Below are positions 59,611-64,000 of a stretch of 64,000 bases of DNA, piece by piece. The position numbers and the translations under genes were made by a program. Positions within the stretch are counted from its first letter, which is position 1, and every line of letters starts with the position of its first letter. Under the pieces are notes generated by a model. That model was not told where the DNA came from and made no database searches. It was given only the letters and a program-made list of their open reading frames with translations. The stretch lies in the NCBI GenBank assembly GCA_039177505.1, contig JBCDFR010000019.1:5760-69759 (forward strand), given 5' to 3'. The stretch is from JABSQH01 sp039177505 (GTDB taxonomy: Bacteria; Actinomycetota; Acidimicrobiia; Acidimicrobiales; Ilumatobacteraceae).

Positions 59611-60480
59611 TCAGTTGGTGAGCTCGCCGAGGCTGAGGTTCTCGTATGCGTCCTCGGGGTTGGCCCGCACGGCTGCGTCGAGGGCGTGCGCGTCGTCGCC
59701 CACCAAGATACGCCAGCGCTCATCGCGCACGCCCTGCAAGATCACTCCGGCAGCCTCGTCTGCTGTCATCGGTGCGTTCGCCTCGAACAGGGCGGCCATC
59801 TCCTCGGCCAGGCGGCGATCCTCGTCGCTCATGTCGGCGAGGTTCATCCCGCCGAAGCGCATCGAGTTCTCGACGATCGAGGTGCCGATGTGGCCGGGCA
59901 TGACGACCGACGCCTTGACGTGTGGGGCGTTGATTCGCAGGTCGGTGATCAGGGCCTCGGTGAAGCCCTTGACCGCGAACTTGGCTGCTGAGTACGCAGT
60001 GTGCGGGCGATCGGGGCCGAGGCTGGCCCAGAATCCGTTGACGCTCGACGTGTTCACGATGTGACCCTCGTCGGCGGCCGCCAGCAACGGAAGGAAGACC
60101 CGGGCCCCGAGGTACACGCCACCCCAACACACGTTGAACGTGCGCTCCCATGACTCGCGGGTGGCCGAGAACATGCTGCCTCCGCCGCCGATCCCCGCGT
60201 TGTTGAACAGCAAGTGAATGTGGTCGGTGTCGTGTTGCTCGAGCACCTCGTCGCGGAAACGCACCAGCGCCTCTTCGTCAGCGACGTCGGCACGGTGGGC
60301 CGTGACCCGCACATCTGGTCCGGCCTCGGCTGCGGCGGCGCGGGTGATCGCGAGGTTGTCTTCGGCGAGATCACACGTCGCGACATGGCAGCCAGCGGCG
60401 GCGAGCTGGGTGACCAAGGCGCGGCCCATTCCCGTCCCGCCGCCGGTGACGACAGCGATCTTGTTGGTGAAGTCGTGCAT
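59611..60480 (-). CDS. short-chain dehydrogenase/reductase
   Basis: A 289-residue NAD(P)-dependent SDR. The Rossmann motif TGGGTGMG (12-19), NNAG at 93-96 and the catalytic Ser146, Tyr163 and Lys167 (TAYSAAKF) are present; CDLAE after strand beta2 favours NAD(H). The length exceeds the classical 250 by a C-terminal extension of ~35 residues (DEDRRLAEEMAALFEANAP ...). It lies 9 bases after the acyl-CoA dehydrogenase stop, so both probably act in one acyl-chain or alcohol oxidation path. Mycofactocin dependence was considered but no specific insertion is seen. Confidence 0.92.
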   Translation of the reverse strand: MHDFTNKIAVVTGGGTGMGRALVTQLAAAGCHVATCDLAEDNLAITRAAAAEAGPDVRVTAHRADVADEEALVRFRDEVLEQHDTDHIHLLFNNAGIGGGGSMFSATRESWERTFNVCWGGVYLGARVFLPLLAAADEGHIVNTSSVNGFWASLGPDRPHTAYSAAKFAVKGFTEALITDLRINAPHVKASVVMPGHIGTSIVENSMRFGGMNLADMSDEDRRLAEEMAALFEANAPMTADEAAGVILQGVRDERWRILVGDDAHALDAAVRANPEDAYENLSLGELTN

Positions 60481-60489
60481 CGCGTGCGG

Positions 60490-61818
60490 TCAGCCGTTCT
60501 TCGGCAGGTCGCTGAACGGGATGTCGCGCGTGTCTCCGGGCTCCTTGGGCAAACCGAGCGCACGCTCGCCGATGATGTTCTTCTGGATCTGATCGGTGCC
60601 GCCATAGATCGGTGGCGCCTGTGCGTAGAGCGCTGTCCCGGTGACCATCGCCAGCATCGGGTCGCCCGTCGCGTCGTCGAGGGCGGCTCGTTGCTCGTCG
60701 GTGTACCCGTGCAGCGTGCCGGCCGCTCCGACGATGCGCAGACCGAGGTCGCGCGACAAGCGTACGACGTCGCTCATCATCAGCTTGGAGATGTTGGCCA
60801 TGCCCGCGATGTCTTCGCCTGCAGCTCGGGCGGCTTTGACGCGTGCGCCGTTCCACGCCCCGATCGTCTCGAGGGTGTGCAAGCGCATCAGGTCTTGGCG
60901 AATCGACGGGTCGTCACCGAGATCACGGCTGCGAGCGAGTCCTGCGTACATCTTCGACTGTGACCGGCGCGCCGCTCCGGTCTGCGGACGACGTGGGGCC
61001 GCGGCACCGACCAGGTCGCCGACTCGCCGATCGAGTTGGCCGGCGATCGAGCCGGGCAGCGCGCCCGTGGCCGCACCTCCCCCTCCCGCACCCAACCCGG
61101 CGCGTTCGTTCTGCAGGGTGGTGTTGGCCACCCGCCAGCCGTCGTTTTCGTCGCCGATCAACGCGTCCGTCCGCACCCGAGCATCCGTGAGGAACACCTC
61201 GTTGAACAGCGCGTGGCCGGTGAGCTCGCGCAGCGGCCGGATCTCGACACCCGGTTGGTCCATTTCGATAGCCATCCACGAGATGCCGCGATGTTTTGGC
61301 GCGCTGGGGTTGGTGCGGGCGATGAGCATGCCGACGTCGGCCATGTGTCCCGCCGACGTCCAGACCTTCTGTCCGTTGACGATCCACTCCTCGCCGTCGC
61401 GTTCTGCCCGGCACGTCAGGCCGGCGAGGTCCGATCCAGCGCCGGGCTCGCTGAAGAGCTGGCACCACGCCTTTTGCCCGGTGACGATGTCGCGAACGAA
61501 CGTGTCGACCTGTTCCTGCGTGCCGTGGCTGGCGATCGTCGGCGCCGCGAGCAACAAACCCAGCCCACTCGGGGGGCCGAGCGCACCGAAGTCGGAGATG
61601 GCGCGATGGACCGCTGTGGCGTCACTGCGCGACAGTCCGCGCCCGAAGCGATCGACCGGGAGGTTCGGAGCTGACCATCCGGCCGTTCCGAGTCGCTCCC
61701 ACCACTCAGCAACGGTGAGGTCGGGGTCCCAGTGCTCTTCCAGCCATGCCGATATCGCGGCAACGGGGTCGGCGTCGTCCGTCCCAGAGGGACTCGGTGG
61801 CGCTGCGGTCGTGCTCAT
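60490..61818 (-). CDS. acyl-CoA dehydrogenase (FadE type)
   Basis: A 442-residue flavoprotein for alpha,beta-dehydrogenation of acyl-CoA. The middle domain has CQLFSEPGAGSDLAG (FAD contact) and KVWTSAGHMADVGML; the C-terminal helical domain has QSKMYAGLARSRDLG and PPIYGGTDQIQKNIIGERAL. In most members the loop is YEGT with the catalytic Glu; here it is YGGT, so the base may come from elsewhere, as in some long-chain or branched FadE types. It is co-directional with the SDR, 9 bases apart. Confidence 0.92.
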   Translation of the reverse strand: MSTTAAPPSPSGTDDADPVAAISAWLEEHWDPDLTVAEWWERLGTAGWSAPNLPVDRFGRGLSRSDATAVHRAISDFGALGPPSGLGLLLAAPTIASHGTQEQVDTFVRDIVTGQKAWCQLFSEPGAGSDLAGLTCRAERDGEEWIVNGQKVWTSAGHMADVGMLIARTNPSAPKHRGISWMAIEMDQPGVEIRPLRELTGHALFNEVFLTDARVRTDALIGDENDGWRVANTTLQNERAGLGAGGGGAATGALPGSIAGQLDRRVGDLVGAAAPRRPQTGAARRSQSKMYAGLARSRDLGDDPSIRQDLMRLHTLETIGAWNGARVKAARAAGEDIAGMANISKLMMSDVVRLSRDLGLRIVGAAGTLHGYTDEQRAALDDATGDPMLAMVTGTALYAQAPPIYGGTDQIQKNIIGERALGLPKEPGDTRDIPFSDLPKNG

Positions 61819-61967
61819 AACGGCAGTGTGTCAGGCATGTGTCGCTCAATACGGCTCGGAGCGCTTGCTGCACCACTGTTTTGTTGACGCTCAGGCACCG
61901 CAGAGGTCGGTCGAGCAACGATCGCTAGACCACCCCCAGGAATAGAAGCAACGAGAGGGAGCGTTTC

Positions 61968-63098
61968 ATGTCCGCCAACGCCACCGAACCTGAATCGATC
62001 GCAGCCAAGCACCGGGCGTCAGCGCGGATTGGAACGGTCGCGCTCGTTGCCGGTCTGATCGCCTCCGCGTGTGCATCGAGCGACGGCGATCCAATGCTCG
62101 AGGGTGCAGGTGCATCGACGCAGACGCCGATCACTACTGCGTGGATGGAAGGTTTCCGCACCGAAACCGGTGCCGAACTCGAGTACGTCGCTGTCGGCTC
62201 CACTACCGGGCGCGAGCTGTTCCTCGCCGGCGAAGTCGACTTTGCCGGGTCGGACGTGTACTTGACCGACGAAGAACGCCGGATGGCTCAGACCACCTGC
62301 GCTGGTTCGTTGGGTGCAGTCCACGTACCGACCTACCTGTCGTCGATCGGGCTCGTGTACAACCTGCCGTCGCTGGAGGGGGAGCAGCTCAACCTGAGCG
62401 CTGACGTGATCGCCGGGATCTACACCGGTGACATCACCAATTGGAATGATCCGGCGATCGCGAGCGACAACCCCGGTGTGGACCTGCCAGACCTACTGAT
62501 CGTCCCGGTCCACCGGTACGACAGCAGCGGCACGACCGACAACTTCACCGAGTACCTCACAGTGGCCGCGCCCAGCGTGTGGAGCTACGGCGAGTTCTCG
62601 AACTGGAGCGACAACGGACCGGCCGGAAAGTCCGCCGTGTACAGCAATGGAACCGCTCAGGTCGTTGCGTCAGCCGAAGGCTCAATCGGTTACGTCGACG
62701 TGGCGCAGGCTTCCGGCCTGCCCCTCGCCGCCATCGAGGCCGGCGACGGTTTCGTCGCCCCGACCGACGAGTCGGTCACCGAAGCGTTTGCGCTCGCCTC
62801 GACGACGTATTCGCCTGACACACAGGACCTCATGGTCGAGTTCGATCGTGTCCCCGACTCGTCGTCGGCGTATCCGCTGGCGATGCTCAGCTACACCGTC
62901 GTGTGTCTGCAGTACGAAGATCTCGCCACGGCCAACCTCGTCGGGTCGTATCTCTACTTCGTGCAAAGCGACGAGGCGCAGCAAATCGCGTCGACGACGG
63001 CTGGGGCAGTGCAGCTCAATGCCGAGACGACCGAGCGGATTCAAGCGATTAGCGAGAGCATCGGCGCGTTTGATTCGGCGGACGGGCCGATCGCCTGA
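61968..63098 (+). CDS. pstS: phosphate ABC transporter substrate-binding lipoprotein
   Basis: A 376-residue PstS. The lipobox ASAC gives Cys35 after GTVALVAGLIAS. GAGASTQTP and the SSGTTDNF-type phosphate loop (YDSSGTTDNFTEYL) match the ligand site, as do IYTGDITNWNDPAIA and DFAGSDVYL. PstS captures inorganic phosphate outside the membrane for PstCAB. The ATG at 61968 has GAGAGGGAG at suitable spacing. The pstCAB genes are not in the window downstream, where a DUF3097 gene follows instead, so pstS stands apart or the operon lies elsewhere. Confidence 0.92.
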   Translation: MSANATEPESIAAKHRASARIGTVALVAGLIASACASSDGDPMLEGAGASTQTPITTAWMEGFRTETGAELEYVAVGSTTGRELFLAGEVDFAGSDVYLTDEERRMAQTTCAGSLGAVHVPTYLSSIGLVYNLPSLEGEQLNLSADVIAGIYTGDITNWNDPAIASDNPGVDLPDLLIVPVHRYDSSGTTDNFTEYLTVAAPSVWSYGEFSNWSDNGPAGKSAVYSNGTAQVVASAEGSIGYVDVAQASGLPLAAIEAGDGFVAPTDESVTEAFALASTTYSPDTQDLMVEFDRVPDSSSAYPLAMLSYTVVCLQYEDLATANLVGSYLYFVQSDEAQQIASTTAGAVQLNAETTERIQAISESIGAFDSADGPIA

Positions 63099-63226
63099 TC
63101 GAGCTCGATCGACGGAGCTGCCTTACTGCTCGCGCCGCTGGCGGTCGTGGGCGCGGGTGTGACTGTAACGACCTCGGCACGCGGCCGCTCCCGCAACGAC
63201 CGCCCGCCGTCGACCACACTGGGCCG

Positions 63227-64000
63227 ATGCAGTATCCGACGGACATCCTCGCCGACGATCCGGCGGCCGACCGCGGCCCGCAGTACCCCGAGGTCGAGGT
63301 CGCTGCGGGCCTGGCGGTCGTCGATAGGGCGAGTGGCTTCGCGGGTCGGATCGTGCGCTGGTCGGCCGAGGCGGTGACCGTGCAGAACGCCGCCGATCAC
63401 CAGCGGCACTTCGGGTGGAAGCCGGGTGGCTTTCTCGTCGATGGACGACCCGTGTCGTTGCGCCGGCCCGCGTCCACGCCGCGCTCGTCGGCGCCGACCA
63501 CGACGGCGTCTGGTTCCGTGGCCGCCCCGGTCAGCGCGGCGCGCGTCGCGGCTCCCAGTCGGATCTGGGTCGAGGGGCGCCACGACGCCGAGCTGATCGA
63601 ACTGGTGTGGGGTGACGACCTGCGCGAGCTCGGCATGGTCGTCGAACCGCTGCACGGTGCCGACGACTTGGCGGCGGCCGTCCGCGAGTTCCGGCCGAGC
63701 CCCGACCGCCGTCTCGGCGTGTTACTCGACCACCTGGTACCGGGGTCGAAGGAGTCGAGTATCGCCGCAACCATCACCGATCCGCACGTCCTGATCACCG
63801 GGCACCCGTTCGTCGACGTGTGGGCAGGCATCCGTCCCCAGGCGATCGGGATCGCCGCTTGGCCCGATGTGCCGAAAGGTGATCAGCCGTGGAAAGAGGC
63901 AGTGTGTGCCGCGCTCGGAGAGCCGTTCGAGGGTTTTTGGCCGCGCATCCGCAATTCGGTCGCGTCCTACGTCGATCTCCGGCCCGAACTGGTGGGCGCC
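63227..64000 (+). CDS. DUF3097 family protein, 3' partial
   Basis: The frame opens at ATG 63227 and stays open to the window edge (258 codons, no stop), so the C-terminus is cut off. VEVAAGLAVVDRASGFAGRI, WKPGGFLVDG and SRIWVEGRHDAELIELVWG with PHVLITGHPFVDVWAG identify the actinobacterial DUF3097 family, which has a Toprim-like fold of unknown function. A variable Ala/Ser/Pro-rich stretch sits near residues 88-112. It lies 128 bases after pstS. Confidence 0.88.
   Translation, partial: MQYPTDILADDPAADRGPQYPEVEVAAGLAVVDRASGFAGRIVRWSAEAVTVQNAADHQRHFGWKPGGFLVDGRPVSLRRPASTPRSSAPTTTASGSVAAPVSAARVAAPSRIWVEGRHDAELIELVWGDDLRELGMVVEPLHGADDLAAAVREFRPSPDRRLGVLLDHLVPGSKESSIAATITDPHVLITGHPFVDVWAGIRPQAIGIAAWPDVPKGDQPWKEAVCAALGEPFEGFWPRIRNSVASYVDLRPELVGA

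Noticed and set aside
59611..60480. Mycofactocin-coupled SDR linked to mftE/mftF
   Set aside because: No diagnostic insertion could be recognised and it lies about 46 kb from the mft genes, so only generic SDR is supported.

Overview
The window is about 64 kb of high-GC chromosome from an actinobacterium. GTG starts are common, neighbouring genes often overlap by ATGA or GTGA, and gene content (PcrA with intein, DUF3097, DUF4349, mycofactocin genes mftE/mftF, paired crcB, META-domain lipoproteins) points to the Acidimicrobiia, probably near Ilumatobacter. The genus is inference from protein style, not a database match. I found no rRNA, tRNA, CRISPR array, prophage or insertion sequence.

Layout. 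0-6.3 kb: hydrolase-OsmC fusion, ArsB-like permease, a ung/yihY/racemase operon, and a desulfhydrase plus 2-oxoglutarate oxygenase pair. 6.4-14.1 kb: secreted peptidoglycan-type protein, ROK protein, and a tight five-gene operon (dedA, mftE, mftF, alanine-racemase-like, acyltransferase). 14.1-17.2 kb: gene-poor stretch with a glycine-rich exported protein and remnants. 17.3-23.7 kb: GH3 and GH13 glycosidases, MFS transporter, yaaA. 23.7-31.9 kb: ferredoxin-P450 pair, two crcB genes, an MprAB-like two-component system, an ABC-F protein and a RIO kinase. 32-33.6 kb: decayed genes and a small lipoprotein. 33.6-41.4 kb: carotenoid oxygenase, a candidate selenoprotein, an intein-containing PcrA helicase, and a damaged HIT-like locus. 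41.5-53.7 kb: core metabolism (B12-binding mutase subunit, sucCD, purH, metF, mdh) and two tandem acyltransferase-SGNH genes. 53.8-64 kb: lipoproteins, deoD, Fpg/Nei glycosylase, SCP2 protein, LysR with a divergent DUF5519 gene, an acyl-CoA dehydrogenase-SDR pair, pstS and the start of a DUF3097 gene.

Main discoveries. (1) At 35183-36250 two same-frame ORFs, separated only by TGA, join into one AhpD/carboxymuconolactone-decarboxylase protein. The TGA falls exactly on the second cysteine of the CxxC redox motif and is followed at the right distance by a bacterial SECIS-like hairpin, so it is a strong selenocysteine candidate. (2) The PcrA helicase carries a 355-residue intein whose endonuclease region looks GIY-YIG-like rather than LAGLIDADG. 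(3) mftE and mftF are separated from the rest of the mycofactocin genes and sit in an operon with an alanine-racemase homologue that carries an expanding Asn/Thr/Ile repeat. (4) A 41-bp structured repeat occurs between two convergent gene pairs, and a 51-bp terminator is duplicated in tandem after mdh. Several gene fragments at 16 kb, 32 kb, 33 kb and 40 kb show local decay; two are oriented as the halves of one gene split by an inversion.
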